Shown here: positions 16,865 through 27,932 of the stretch, piece by piece
Position numbering within the stretch: position 1 is the first letter of the stretch
Layout: every line of letters starts with the position of its first letter
DNA from: Actinomycetes bacterium
Lineage (GTDB): Bacteria; Actinomycetota; Thermoleophilia; Gaiellales; Gaiellaceae
Length of the DNA stretch: 64,000 nucleotides
Assembly: GCA_025358355.1 (NCBI GenBank)
Contig: JANYJX010000049.1
Location: 36,149-100,148 of the forward strand
Reading direction: 5' to 3'
Made by a program: the position numbers and the translations under genes
The notes under the pieces: model-generated
Told to the model about the DNA's origin: nothing
The model's database searches: none
The model's input: the letters and a program-made list of their open reading frames with translations, nothing else

Positions 16865-17745
16865 CGAATCGCTGCCGCGATGGCGGCAACATGCGTCGGC
16901 GTCGAGCCACAGCAGCCGCCGACGATGCGCACGCCCTGGTCGACGTAGAGGCGAATGTGCTCGGCGATGATCTCGGGCGTCGCTTCGTAGACGACCTGGT
17001 CGCCGATCATCTTCGGCACCCCCGCGTTCGGCTTCACCCAGACGGGAGTGTCACCCGCGGCTTCGAGCAGCTGGACGACAACTAAGTCCGCGTCGGCAAG
17101 CGAGCGGCCGCAGTTCGCACCAAGCGCCGCCACGCCGAACGGCGCAACGGCGTCGACGAAATCGCGCGGCGACACGCCCATCATCGTGTGTGTCCCACGG
17201 TCGAAGCTGAAGCTGACGACAAGCGGCAGGTCGCTCGCGGACTGGATACCGCGGATTGCCGGCACCGCCTCCTCTAGCGCGAAGAACGTCTCCATCACGA
17301 GCAGGTCGACGCCTCCTGCGTGCAGCGCGGCCGCCTGCTCCGCGTAGGCGGCCGCGCACTCGTCGGGCCCGAGCGGACCAAGCGGCTCGGCCAGCTGACC
17401 CGTCGGCCCGAGCGACCCGGCGACGAGAACGGTGTCGCCCGCCGCTTCACGCGCAAGCTCGACCGCGCGGAGATTGACCTCGCGCGCCCGGCCTTCGAGC
17501 GCTGAGTCGGCGAGGCGAAGAGACGTCGCACCAAACGTGTCCGTGAGGATCAGGTCGACGCCGGCGACTACGAACTCACGGTGCAGTTCGAGCACAAGGT
17601 CGGGCGAATCGAACAGCCACTCCTCGGGCGCGACGCCCAGACCAAGACCCTTGTCCTGGTAGTTCGTCCCAGTGGCACCGTCGGCCAGCAGGACCTTACG
17701 TGTCGCCAGCAGCTCGCTGAAACTCGGTCGGGTAGCAGTGCTCAT
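16861..17745 (-). CDS. Homocysteine S-methyltransferase family protein
   Basis: 294 residues from ATG 17745, with GGAGGAG upstream at good spacing. A longer start at 17769 lies inside the riboswitch P1 helix and is rejected. LLADGATGTNYQ opens the homocysteine methyltransferase barrel. GANCG and GGCCGSTP supply the three zinc cysteines that activate homocysteine. It would make methionine using S-methylmethionine, betaine or a folate-type donor. The domain also forms the N-terminus of MetH, but no cobalamin domain follows. A SAM-I riboswitch directly upstream ties it to methionine homeostasis. It is probably monocistronic. Confidence 0.9.
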   Translation of the reverse strand: MSTATRPSFSELLATRKVLLADGATGTNYQDKGLGLGVAPEEWLFDSPDLVLELHREFVVAGVDLILTDTFGATSLRLADSALEGRAREVNLRAVELAREAAGDTVLVAGSLGPTGQLAEPLGPLGPDECAAAYAEQAAALHAGGVDLLVMETFFALEEAVPAIRGIQSASDLPLVVSFSFDRGTHTMMGVSPRDFVDAVAPFGVAALGANCGRSLADADLVVVQLLEAAGDTPVWVKPNAGVPKMIGDQVVYEATPEIIAEHIRLYVDQGVRIVGGCCGSTPTHVAAIAAAIR

Positions 17746-17760
17746 CGCGATCTCCTCCTC

Positions 17761-17853
17761 GCTCGACATCCACCCGGGTGTGGCACCTTGCGCGGCGCGC
17801 AGGTTGCCGAGGCGTTCTCGGGCCGGGCCCCTCGGCCTCTCTCGATGTGGAGC
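17761..17853 (-). promoter_or_regulatory. SAM-I (S-box) riboswitch controlling homocysteine S-methyltransferase
   Basis: Read 5'-3' on the minus strand. P1 pairs GCTCCACATC (17853-17844) with GATGTCGAGC (17770-17761), with one mismatch. P2 is GAGGC/GCCTC, enclosing the S-box core GAGGG..GGCCC..AA. P3 is CAACCTGCGC/GCGCAAGGTG, containing the hallmark GGCAACC and AAGGTGCC. A short P4 is CCAC/GTGG. Core bases match the SAM-I consensus. The aptamer ends immediately before the GAGGAGGAG ribosome site and ATG 17745, with no obvious terminator between, so control is probably of translation initiation. High SAM should lower methyltransferase synthesis. Confidence 0.85.
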
Positions 17854-17955
17854 GGCGGCTCACCGCGTCCCCGGCCGAGCATAGCCGAGCGCACGCCCGA
17901 CGCCCGCGCAAGCTGATTTCACACGGCCGTAACGTGTTCTGACGACAATCAGGCA

Positions 17956-18633
17956 ATGGCAACCGTTCTTGTCGTCGATGACGAGCCGATCGTGCGCGAT
18001 GTCGTCGTCCGCTACCTCCAGCGAGAAGGCCATACGACCCTCGAAGCCGACCACGGCGATCGGGCGCGCGAGTTGCTCGAGCAGCGGACGCCGGATCTCG
18101 TCATCCTCGACGTGATGCTGCCCGGCGCGGATGGGCTCGAGCTTTGCCGTTGGATCCGATCCCGCTCCGACCTCCCCGTGATCATGCTCACGGCCCGCGG
18201 GGAAGAAGCCGACCGAATCGTCGGGCTAGAGCTCGGCGCCGACGACTACGTGACGAAGCCGTTCTCGCCGCGCGAGCTCGCTGCACGCGTCCGCTCAGTC
18301 CTCCGTCGAACCGCCGGCCAAGCGGCCCCAGGCGAACGGCTCGCCTTCGGCGCGATCGAGCTCGACGCGAGCACGCGCGACGTGACCCGCGCCGGTACGG
18401 AGCTGAAGCTGACCGCGAAGGAGTTCGACCTGCTCTGGTTCCTTGCGAGCCACCCGCGCAAGGTGTTCTCGCGCGACCAGCTGATGAGCCGCGTGTGGGG
18501 CTATGAGGCCGCGCTCGACACCGGCACCGTCACGGTTCACATGCGTCGGCTGCGTGAGAAGATCGAGAGCGACCCGTCACAGCCAGACCACCTGCAGACC
18601 GTGTGGGGCGTCGGCTACAGGCTCGTCTCATGA
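17956..18633 (+). CDS. Two-component response regulator, OmpR/PhoB family
   Basis: 225 residues. The receiver domain has Asp8/Asp9, phospho-acceptor Asp52 (LVILDVMLPG), Thr79 and Lys101 (DYVTKPFSP). A winged-helix output domain from about residue 130 contains LTAKEFDLLWFLASHPRKVFSRDQL and VTVHMRRLREKIE. It is followed by its kinase through an ATGA overlap. An inverted repeat ACACG-N7-CGTGT lies about 20 bp before ATG 17956 and might be an autoregulatory site. The stimulus is unknown. It resembles MprA/ResD-type regulators. Confidence 0.94.
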   Translation: MATVLVVDDEPIVRDVVVRYLQREGHTTLEADHGDRARELLEQRTPDLVILDVMLPGADGLELCRWIRSRSDLPVIMLTARGEEADRIVGLELGADDYVTKPFSPRELAARVRSVLRRTAGQAAPGERLAFGAIELDASTRDVTRAGTELKLTAKEFDLLWFLASHPRKVFSRDQLMSRVWGYEAALDTGTVTVHMRRLREKIESDPSQPDHLQTVWGVGYRLVS

Positions 18634-19694
18634 TCGTCAACGCGCTCGCCATCGCCTCGGCGACGCTCGGCGTCGGGCTCGCGCTCGTCGTCCTGCTTCG
18701 CCTCCTGCCGACGGTCCGGCTGCAGTTGGCCGGTCTCGCGATGCTCGCTGTGACACTGCCGCTCGCTTCAGTGTTGCTCTCCGGCTGGGTGATGTTCCAC
18801 ATGGGCGACGACGTGAAGATCCTCGCCGTATCGGCGGCCTCAGCGGCAATCGCGATCGTCGCCGGCCTGTATCTCGCGCACGCGATCGCACGATCTCTCG
18901 ATCGCGTGCGCGTCGCAGCGAGCGCGCTCGCTGGCGGCGACCTCGCGGCTCGCGCTCCCGAGTCGGGCCCCGCCGAGATCGCCGACCTTGCCGCATCGTT
19001 CAACGAGATGGCCGGCAACATCGAGCAGCTGTTCGACGCGCGCCGCGAGCTTGTCGCGTGGTCGAGCCACGATCTGCGGACGCCGCTCGCGAACATGCAG
19101 GCGATGCTCGAGGCGCTCGAAGACGGCCTCGCCGAGCCCGACGACTACCTCCCCGCGCTGCGCGAACAGGTCGGCGTGCTCACCTTGCTCGTCGACGACC
19201 TGTTCGAGCTGGCGCGGATCGACGCCGGCGTACTGACACTCGAGCTGCGCATCGCCCCGATCGCGACGATCGTCGACTCGTGCCTGCGCGGTGTGGAGGC
19301 CGAAGCCAGGCAGCGCCAAGTGACGCTCGTCGGCGAAGTGGATCAGGCGCTGACAGCGCGGTTCGCGCCCGAGAAAGTCGAGCGCGTGCTCCTCAACCTC
19401 GTAACGAACGCGCTGCGGCATACGCCGTCCGACGGCTCGGTCGCCGTGCGGGTGGAATCACTCGTGAACGAGGTGCAGATCAGCGTCGAGGACACCGGTG
19501 AAGGGCTCGGCGAGGAGGCACAGTCGCGGATGTTCGAGCGGTTCTGGCGTAGCGATCGAGCCCGGTCGACGCGCGGAGCCGGCCTCGGTCTCACGATTGC
19601 GCGTGGGCTCGTCGAAGCGCAGGGCGGTCGCATCTGGGCCGAGAACCGGCCGGGCGGCGGCGCGCGCGTCTCATTCACACTCCCCGCAGCGTGA
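18630..19694 (+). CDS. Membrane sensor histidine kinase
   Basis: 354 residues from ATG 18630, overlapping the regulator stop by 4 nt; an upstream in-frame GTG is ignored because of this coupling. Three hydrophobic segments (about residues 5-24, 33-52, 64-84) leave almost no external domain, so sensing may be intramembrane. HAMP covers about 85-135. The phospho-acceptor is His147 in SSHDLRTPL. The N box is NLVTNALRHTP, G1 is EDTGEGLG, the F box is FERFWR, and G2 is GAGLGLTIARGL. It partners with the preceding OmpR-type regulator. Confidence 0.93.
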   Translation: MIVNALAIASATLGVGLALVVLLRLLPTVRLQLAGLAMLAVTLPLASVLLSGWVMFHMGDDVKILAVSAASAAIAIVAGLYLAHAIARSLDRVRVAASALAGGDLAARAPESGPAEIADLAASFNEMAGNIEQLFDARRELVAWSSHDLRTPLANMQAMLEALEDGLAEPDDYLPALREQVGVLTLLVDDLFELARIDAGVLTLELRIAPIATIVDSCLRGVEAEARQRQVTLVGEVDQALTARFAPEKVERVLLNLVTNALRHTPSDGSVAVRVESLVNEVQISVEDTGEGLGEEAQSRMFERFWRSDRARSTRGAGLGLTIARGLVEAQGGRIWAENRPGGGARVSFTLPAA

Positions 19695-19719
19695 GCCGAG
19701 AACCTCTGGAAGTTCGCGG

Positions 19720-20205
19720 TCAGACGCGGCAGAGCAGTGCGACCGCCTCGGCGGCCAAGCCCTCGCGACGGCCGGTGAAGCCGAGGCGATCGGTCGTCGT
19801 AGCGCGGACGTTGACGCGCTCGCGATCGACGCCAAGCGCGGCGGCGAGCCGATCGCGCATCTCTTCGCGATGCGGCGCGATCCGCGGCTCCTCGCCGATC
19901 AGAATGCAGTCCGCGTTGACGAGCCCGTACCCAGCAGCTGTCACGTCGGCATAGGCCCGGGCCAACAGTTCGAGCGAGTCGGCGCCGCGATAGCGCTCGT
20001 CGTCGGATGGAAAGAGCGAGCCGATGTCGCCGAGACCGGCCGCGCCAAGCAACGCGTCCGTGAAGGCGTGTGCGATCACGTCGCCATCGGAGTGCCCGGC
20101 AAGCCCGCGCGGGTGGTCGAAGTGAACGCCGCCAAGCACGAGCGCCACGCCGTCCGCAAACGCGTGCGCGTCAACACCAAGCCCGATCCGCAAGTCCGAT
20201 GTCAT
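19720..20205 (-). CDS. ispF: 2-C-methyl-D-erythritol 2,4-cyclodiphosphate synthase
   Basis: 161 residues. GLGVDAHAF (metal-binding Asp and His), GLAGHSDGDVIAHAFTDALLGAAGLGDIGSLFP and the C-terminal ATTTDRLGFTGRREG are diagnostic of IspF. It catalyses the cyclisation step of the MEP isoprenoid pathway in the cytosol. Its ATG overlaps the preceding PHP phosphatase stop (ATGA), and ispD lies one gene upstream, so pathway genes are co-transcribed. Length is normal. Confidence 0.96.
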   Translation of the reverse strand: MTSDLRIGLGVDAHAFADGVALVLGGVHFDHPRGLAGHSDGDVIAHAFTDALLGAAGLGDIGSLFPSDDERYRGADSLELLARAYADVTAAGYGLVNADCILIGEEPRIAPHREEMRDRLAAALGVDRERVNVRATTTDRLGFTGRREGLAAEAVALLCRV

Positions 20206-21026
20206 CCGAGCGGCTCCTGTCGCCGTCGGCGACCTTCGAAAACCGTCACAGTCTCGTAGCCGGCGTGCCTCGCGTGTTCGATCGCACGATCGAGATCGCG
20301 GCCAACGTGCTCGGGAACGTGCGCGTCTGACGCAAGAGTGATCGGGATCCCGGATCGAAACGCGGGCGTTAGCAACGCCTGATCCGGATAGATCTCACCA
20401 ACTGGCTTGTGTAACCCGGCGGTCGAGACTTCGAGGCAGACGTTGCTGCTGGCAATCCCCTCGAGCGCCTGCCGGTACGCGGCCCCGGTCGTATCGTCGT
20501 CCGGTCGCTGCCCAAAGAACTTCACGAGATCAGGGTGTGCAAGCACGTCGAAGAGCCCGCTCTGACCGGCTTGACCAAGCCAATCGAAGTACCGAGCCCA
20601 AGCCTCGTCGACTCCGACCAAGGCGATCAGACTCGGTTCCATGTCGATCGAGAGACCGTCGACGAAGTGCACGGAGCCGAGCAGGTAGTCCCAGTCGTAG
20701 CGACCCAGAACCTCGGCGATCGCGTCTTCGGCGCCCGGTGAGTAGTCGACCTCGAGGCCGAGCTTCACGGGAAGACCTCGCTCCTTGGCCTGCTCAACGG
20801 CGGAGACATAGCCGTCAAGGTTATCGCCGCTGCGCGCCAGCATCCACGGCACGTTCCATAGATGCCGCGCTTGGCTGAAATGGTAGATGTGGTCAGAAAA
20901 TCCGATCTCGTCGACCCCCATTTCGGCGGCCTTCGCGACGTACCGCTCAACCCGTTCGAGCAGATAGAGACCGTCCGGTTGATCGCCATGCCGATCTCGC
21001 AGATGCATGTGGTAGTCAACGATCAC
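20202..21026 (-). CDS. PHP-domain phosphatase, histidinol-phosphatase (HisK) type
   Basis: 274 residues from GTG 21026, which forms a GTGA overlap with the ispD stop. DYHMHLRDRHG gives the first metal histidines; GFSDHIY, LGLEVDY, LGSVHFVDG, VLAHPDLVKFFG and LASDAHVPEHVG are further PHP metal-binding blocks. The HisJ/HisK group dephosphorylates L-histidinol phosphate. Insertion between ispD and ispF with coupling on both sides is unusual and gives no link to isoprenoids. Another phosphate ester could be the substrate, so no symbol is given. Confidence 0.85.
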   Translation of the reverse strand: MIVDYHMHLRDRHGDQPDGLYLLERVERYVAKAAEMGVDEIGFSDHIYHFSQARHLWNVPWMLARSGDNLDGYVSAVEQAKERGLPVKLGLEVDYSPGAEDAIAEVLGRYDWDYLLGSVHFVDGLSIDMEPSLIALVGVDEAWARYFDWLGQAGQSGLFDVLAHPDLVKFFGQRPDDDTTGAAYRQALEGIASSNVCLEVSTAGLHKPVGEIYPDQALLTPAFRSGIPITLASDAHVPEHVGRDLDRAIEHARHAGYETVTVFEGRRRRQEPLG

Positions 21027-21691
21027 GAAAGCCACGACTCGATGCGCTCGAGGTCGTCCGGCGTCGTCACCTTCAGCAGCCGTAGGTCGCCCTCGACGAT
21101 CCGGATTCGACCGCCGGCGCGTTCGACGAGCGATGCGCAGTCGGTCGCGCCGACGAGATCGCCCGCGTAGGCCGCACGGAGCGTCTCGGCCGGGAACGCC
21201 TGCGGTGTCTGCACCGTCACGAGATCGGCCCGATCGACGGTGCCGGTGACGACATCCTCCGCGACGCGCTTCACGGTATCCGCGACCGGGAGACCCGGAA
21301 CGACGCCTGCCCATCCTTCCGCAAGCGCCCCGAGAACACGTTCCAGCACGGCATCGTCGACCAGCGGACGCGCTGCGTCATGGACGATGATCGCGACCGC
21401 ATCCTCGGCGACCTCCACTAGCCCGGCCCGAACCGATTCAGCTCGCGTTGCGCCACCTGTGACGACCGCGCCGACCTTCGACGCGACAAGCTCCTCGGCA
21501 AGAAGGATCGTCGGCTCCTCCCAACCAGCCGGTGCCACGATGACGATCGAGTCGATCCAGTCCGAGCGGTCGAGCCGTTCGAGGCTCTCGGCGAGCAACG
21601 GTCTCCCGCCGAGGGCGACGAACGCTTTCGGACGATCCGAACCCAGCCGGCGCCCCTCACCGGCCGCAACGAGGACGACGCAGACGCTCAA
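21023..21691 (-). CDS. ispD: 2-C-methyl-D-erythritol 4-phosphate cytidylyltransferase
   Basis: 222 residues. The first codon is TTG 21691; no ATG or GTG fits because homology starts at once with VCVVLVAAGEGRRLGSDRPKAF, the CTP-binding loop. VTGGATRAESVRAGL, VHDAARPLV, PVADTVKRV, TVQTPQAFP and ATDCASLVE are typical IspD blocks. It couples CTP to methylerythritol phosphate in the MEP pathway. carD precedes it by 36 bp and the PHP gene overlaps its stop. The TTG start may lower translation. Confidence 0.94.
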   Translation of the reverse strand: MSVCVVLVAAGEGRRLGSDRPKAFVALGGRPLLAESLERLDRSDWIDSIVIVAPAGWEEPTILLAEELVASKVGAVVTGGATRAESVRAGLVEVAEDAVAIIVHDAARPLVDDAVLERVLGALAEGWAGVVPGLPVADTVKRVAEDVVTGTVDRADLVTVQTPQAFPAETLRAAYAGDLVGATDCASLVERAGGRIRIVEGDLRLLKVTTPDDLERIESWLS

Positions 21692-21727
21692 ACGCAGCCG
21701 ATCAAACGACAGCGCCGCCGCAGACGG

Positions 21728-22264
21728 CTAGACCGTCGCGGCGGCGGCTTTGGCTTTCGTCGTCTTCGCAGCCTTCTTGGTGGCCGGCTTCGCGAGCACC
21801 TCGTCGAGCCAGGCGGCTGCTTCGTCCTCCGACATCGCCTTCGCGTACATGAGCTCCGAGGCGAGAATCTTCTTCGCCTTCACGTACATCTGCTTCTCAC
21901 CAGTCGAGAGGCCCTTGTCGTGATCGCGCAGCGCGAGGTTGCGCACGACCTCGGCAAGCTCGAGGATGTCACCGGTCTTCATCTTGTCGCGGTTGTGCTT
22001 GAAGCGACGGTTCCAGTTCTTCGGCATCTCCGTGGAGACACCCGTCAACGCTCCCACAACGACCTCGACCATCTGCTCGTCGATCACCCAGCGGAGACCC
22101 ACCTTTTCAGCGTTCTCGCACGGCACGTTAACGGTCATATCGTTGTGCAGGATCTTGATCGTCAGGTACTCGCGTTCCTCACCGAGCACGATCCGCTTTT
22201 CCTTCGTCACGACGGTGCCTGCACCGTGGTGTGGATACACGACCTTGTCGCCGACCTCGAACAA
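21728..22264 (-). CDS. carD: CarD-family RNA polymerase-binding transcription factor
   Basis: 178 residues. The N-terminal RNA-polymerase-interaction domain reads FEVGDKVVYPHHGAGTVV and YLTIKI. The C-terminal helical DNA-interaction part has MPKNWNRRFKHNRDKMKTGD and LSTGEKQMYVKAKKILASEL, as in mycobacterial CarD. The tail after residue 155 is Ala/Lys-rich and probably disordered. CarD stabilises open complexes at many promoters. It lies upstream of ispD as in Mycobacterium. The 92-bp gap to radA probably contains its promoter. Confidence 0.95.
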   Translation of the reverse strand: MFEVGDKVVYPHHGAGTVVTKEKRIVLGEEREYLTIKILHNDMTVNVPCENAEKVGLRWVIDEQMVEVVVGALTGVSTEMPKNWNRRFKHNRDKMKTGDILELAEVVRNLALRDHDKGLSTGEKQMYVKAKKILASELMYAKAMSEDEAAAWLDEVLAKPATKKAAKTTKAKAAAATV

Positions 22265-22356
22265 TCCAAGCCTCCCCGCCGTATCGATTCGAGTAGTCCG
22301 ACTGCCTACAAAAAGCGCCGGCAGTAGACGAACTCCGCCGACGAATCAGTCACAGT

Positions 22357-23781
22357 CTAGCCGCTCTGGTCGATTTCCGTCAGGGTTTTCGCACGACCCG
22401 GGTTCCGCGACAATCCCGGCCCTAATCCTTGCGCGATCGCCGATCGCAACGAGTCTGCTTCGGACAGGCGCAGCGCCTTGCCAGAGCCTTCGCGCGCCGG
22501 CGGCGTGCCCGCGGGCACGACCACCGTGCGAACCCCGAACTTGCCGCACTCCTCGAGCCGCCTCTCGGACTGACCGGCTTGGCGAAGGCGGCCGGTAAGA
22601 CCAACCTCGCCGAACGCGGCGATGCCTTCCACGACAGGCGCACCGCGCGCCGCAGACGCGATGGCCAGCGCGATCGCGAGATCGGCGCCCGGCTCGTCGA
22701 TCCGTACGCCGCCCGCGACGTTCACGAAGACGTCCGCAGACCCAAGCGAGATGCCAGCGTGCCGAGACAGAACCGCAACGATCATCGCGAGCCGTTTCGG
22801 ATCGACCCCTGTCCCGACGCGCCGCGGCATCGCGAGGTCGGTGGGAGCGACAAGCGACTGGATCTCGAGCAGTAACGGCCGCGTGCCTTCGAGCGCGCAG
22901 GCGACCGCCGCGCCGACCTCGCCTGCCTCCGTGTGGCCGAACAACGCGGACGGATCGGGGACGCCGACGAGTCCTTCGCCGGTCATCTCGAAGATGCCGA
23001 GCTCGTTGGTCGAGCCGAAGCGGTTCTTCGCGGCCCGGAGGATGCGATGCGAGTGGTAGCGATCGCCCTCGAACTGAAGGACGCAGTCGACAAGGTGCTC
23101 GAGTACGCGAGGCCCCGCCACGGCGCCATCTTTCGTCACGTGCCCGACGAGGACGATCGCAACGCCGTGCTCCTTCGCAGTCCGAAGCAGGCGGGCCGCC
23201 GACTCGCGCACTTGAGCGACGGAGCCAGGCGCGGAGCCGAGCTCCGATGAGTAGAGCGTCTGGATCGAATCGACGACGCAAACGTCGGGCCGTTCACGCT
23301 CGAGCGTGGCGCAGACCGACTCGAGCTCCGTCTCGGCGAGGATCTCGACCGAGTCGGCGCCACCGAGGCGCGCCGCGCGAAGCTTGACCTGGGCAACCGA
23401 CTCCTCGCCTGTCACGAGCACAGCGCGCCGGCCGGCGCGCGAGATCGCGCCAAGCGCCATGAGCAAGAGCGTCGACTTGCCAACGCCCGGCTCGCCACCA
23501 ACAAGGACGAGCGACGCCGGGACAATGCCGCCTCCGAGGACACGATCGAGCTCTGGCACGCCGGTGGAGATTCGGTCGGCCTCGGCCACGTCGACCTCGG
23601 CAAGTCGCTGGAGTGGCATCGCCGCGCCACCGGTCGCCCCGCGTGTCTTCGTCGAAGTCTCCCGTGAGGTCAGCTCCTCAACGAGCGTGCCGAACGCCGC
23701 ACAACCGGGGCAACGACCTAGCCAGCGACCCGTCGTTGTGCCGCATTCGGAACACGTGAACTGGACGGCGACCTTGGCCAT
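22357..23781 (-). CDS. radA: DNA repair protein RadA
   Basis: 474 residues. The N-terminal zinc finger has Cys10, Cys13, Cys24 and Cys27. Walker A is GGEPGVGKST (Lys102). The RadA signature KNRFGSTNELGIF lies near residue 253. The C-terminal Lon-like domain contains DLAIALAIASAARG and FGEVGLTGRLR. RadA is a RecA-related helicase that promotes branch migration in recombination repair. In Bacillus and Mycobacterium radA is usually followed by disA, but here carD comes next. Starts at ATG 23781. Confidence 0.96.
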   Translation of the reverse strand: MAKVAVQFTCSECGTTTGRWLGRCPGCAAFGTLVEELTSRETSTKTRGATGGAAMPLQRLAEVDVAEADRISTGVPELDRVLGGGIVPASLVLVGGEPGVGKSTLLLMALGAISRAGRRAVLVTGEESVAQVKLRAARLGGADSVEILAETELESVCATLERERPDVCVVDSIQTLYSSELGSAPGSVAQVRESAARLLRTAKEHGVAIVLVGHVTKDGAVAGPRVLEHLVDCVLQFEGDRYHSHRILRAAKNRFGSTNELGIFEMTGEGLVGVPDPSALFGHTEAGEVGAAVACALEGTRPLLLEIQSLVAPTDLAMPRRVGTGVDPKRLAMIVAVLSRHAGISLGSADVFVNVAGGVRIDEPGADLAIALAIASAARGAPVVEGIAAFGEVGLTGRLRQAGQSERRLEECGKFGVRTVVVPAGTPPAREGSGKALRLSEADSLRSAIAQGLGPGLSRNPGRAKTLTEIDQSG

Positions 23782-23833
23782 GCACGGAGGGTAGCCGAAC
23801 CGTCGGATGTTGTGTCGTCTGAATTGAAAACGG

Positions 23834-24294
23834 CTAGGGGAGGTGCTTGACGAACAAGACGCGATCCTCGCCCGGGCCGTCGTAGTCTGTCGCGACCCTG
23901 TCGACGACGAAGCCGAGCGCTTCGTGGAACGCTACCGACGCCGTGTTCGCCGGCGAGGTTACGCAGCGGACGACCAAGCGTCCGCGCTCCTTCGCAGCTA
24001 CGAAGAAGCGCTCGTAGAGTTGTCGCCCGAGTCCCGAACCGCGGAGCTCCGGCGCGATGCCGACGAAATGGACGTACGCCTCGGAGTCGTCGGTCTGAGA
24101 CAGGAAGCCGATCAGGAAGCCGGCGATCGTTCCGTCCTCGCGCTCGGCCACGAAGCTCGTCCCCTCGAAGTGGAGGAAGAACAACTTCGGCAGCATCGGC
24201 GCCATATCGCGCCCGCCCACCAGGCGTTCACATGCTGGATCACGCGCCCGTAGTCGGACGGCTGCGCGTGTCGAATGGTCGGGTCCATCGCCAT
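23834..24294 (-). pseudogene. GNAT-family acetyltransferase gene with a single-base frameshift
   Basis: The N-terminus is in one frame from ATG 24294 or 24288 (MDPTIRHAQPSDYGRVIQH then VNAWW) and the rest in another (GRDMAPMLPKLFFLHFEG through GIAPELRGSGLGRQLYERFF to VLFVKHLP). The join lies near 24200-24215 in a G-rich run (TGGTGGGCGGGCGCG on the minus strand), where one missing G restores a continuous protein of about 150 residues. The acetyl-CoA motif RGSGLGRQLY is intact. Either a recent inactivation or a sequencing/assembly error. It follows the formate/nitrite transporter gene by only 5 bp. Confidence 0.8.
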
Positions 24295-24299
24295 CTACG

Positions 24300-25154
24300 C
24301 TAGCCGCGCGGGCGCAGATACGCGAACCAGTAGACAGCGCCAACCAGAATCCCGCCGCCGATCACGTTGCCGACCGTCACGGGCAAGAGATTATGCAGCA
24401 GGAAACCGCCGACGGTCAGGTGCGAGAGGTCGGGCACGCCGCTGGCGCTCGCGACGAAACTCGTGTGATCCTTGACAAGAAGCGCGTACGGGATGAAGTA
24501 CATGTTCGCGACCGAGTGCTCAAAGCCGGCTGCGACGAACGCTGCGATGGGCGGCACGACGGCCACGATCCTGTCGGTCGTCGAGCGCGCGCTGTAGGCC
24601 ATCCAGACGGCGAGGCAGACAAGCACGTTGCAGAGGACGCCGAGCGCCATCGCCTGCCAAAAGCCGTACCCGGTCTTGGCCGCGCCGATCTTGAGCGCTG
24701 CCACGCCGACCTCGCCCTTGCCGAACTGGTACTGGCGGGAGGCGAGCATGAGCCCGGCGGTTCCGAGAGCGCCGACAAAGTTCCCGACGTAGACGATCGC
24801 CCAGTTCCGCAGCAGCCGGACGCTACTGACGCGTCGGCTCGCCCAGGCCATGACGATCAGATTGTTCCCGGTGAAGAGCTCGGCGCCGGCGACGACGACG
24901 AGGATCAGGCCGAGCGAGAACGCGAGGCCAGCGAGTAGCCGAGCAACGCCGAATGGGAGCCCCGAGCTACCTGCCGCGACGGTGGTAGAGAAGATCGCGC
25001 CGAGTGCGATGAAGGCGCCGGCGAGAACGGCGAGAACGAACGTCGTGACCGCCGGCAGACCCGCCTTGGTGACGCCTACGTCCTCGGCCTTGCGCGCAAC
25101 CTCGATCGGGAGGAGCGCATCGAAGCCCGTTGTGGCAAGCGCCTGATCCGCCAT
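24300..25154 (-). CDS. Formate/nitrite transporter (FNT) family protein
   Basis: 284 residues from ATG 25154; ATG 25190 would add 12 residues and cannot be excluded. Six hydrophobic spans follow the FNT pattern, with GAFIALGAIFSTT in the first and the diagnostic AGAELFTGNNLIVMAWASRR. FNT proteins are pentameric channels for formate, nitrite or hydrosulfide. No formate or nitrite enzyme lies nearby, so the substrate is open. It sits between clpC and radA, genes often adjacent elsewhere, and seems an insertion into that block. Confidence 0.9.
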   Translation of the reverse strand: MADQALATTGFDALLPIEVARKAEDVGVTKAGLPAVTTFVLAVLAGAFIALGAIFSTTVAAGSSGLPFGVARLLAGLAFSLGLILVVVAGAELFTGNNLIVMAWASRRVSSVRLLRNWAIVYVGNFVGALGTAGLMLASRQYQFGKGEVGVAALKIGAAKTGYGFWQAMALGVLCNVLVCLAVWMAYSARSTTDRIVAVVPPIAAFVAAGFEHSVANMYFIPYALLVKDHTSFVASASGVPDLSHLTVGGFLLHNLLPVTVGNVIGGGILVGAVYWFAYLRPRG

Positions 25155-25243
25155 GGCGAGAGCATCGCCAGGCAACGGGTGCCATTGCATCAGGGGCGAC
25201 TCGGAGCCGAGCCGCGGCTTTCCCGTCGCCAGCCTCGAGCGAC

Positions 25244-27787
<2,544 letters not shown>

Positions 27788-27932
27788 GGTGCCCTCGCCC
27801 GTCCTCTCGTCGCTCGTTACCGGAGTCCCCCTTATCGGCCGCTCCGGGTCGAAGGTGGAGCCATCGTACCGAACCCCCTACACCCTCCCGCAGGCTGAAC
27901 CTACTATCGCCGCCTGCCGACTCCTCCCTCCG

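Noticed and set aside
17746..17769. Longer start of the homocysteine methyltransferase at ATG 17769
   Set aside because: It lies inside the P1 helix of the riboswitch and lacks a ribosome site, while 17745 has GGAGGAG.
17921..17937. Inverted repeat ACACG-N7-CGTGT before the response regulator as a firm operator
   Set aside because: Arms are only 5 bp; OmpR-type regulators usually use direct repeats; kept only as a remark.
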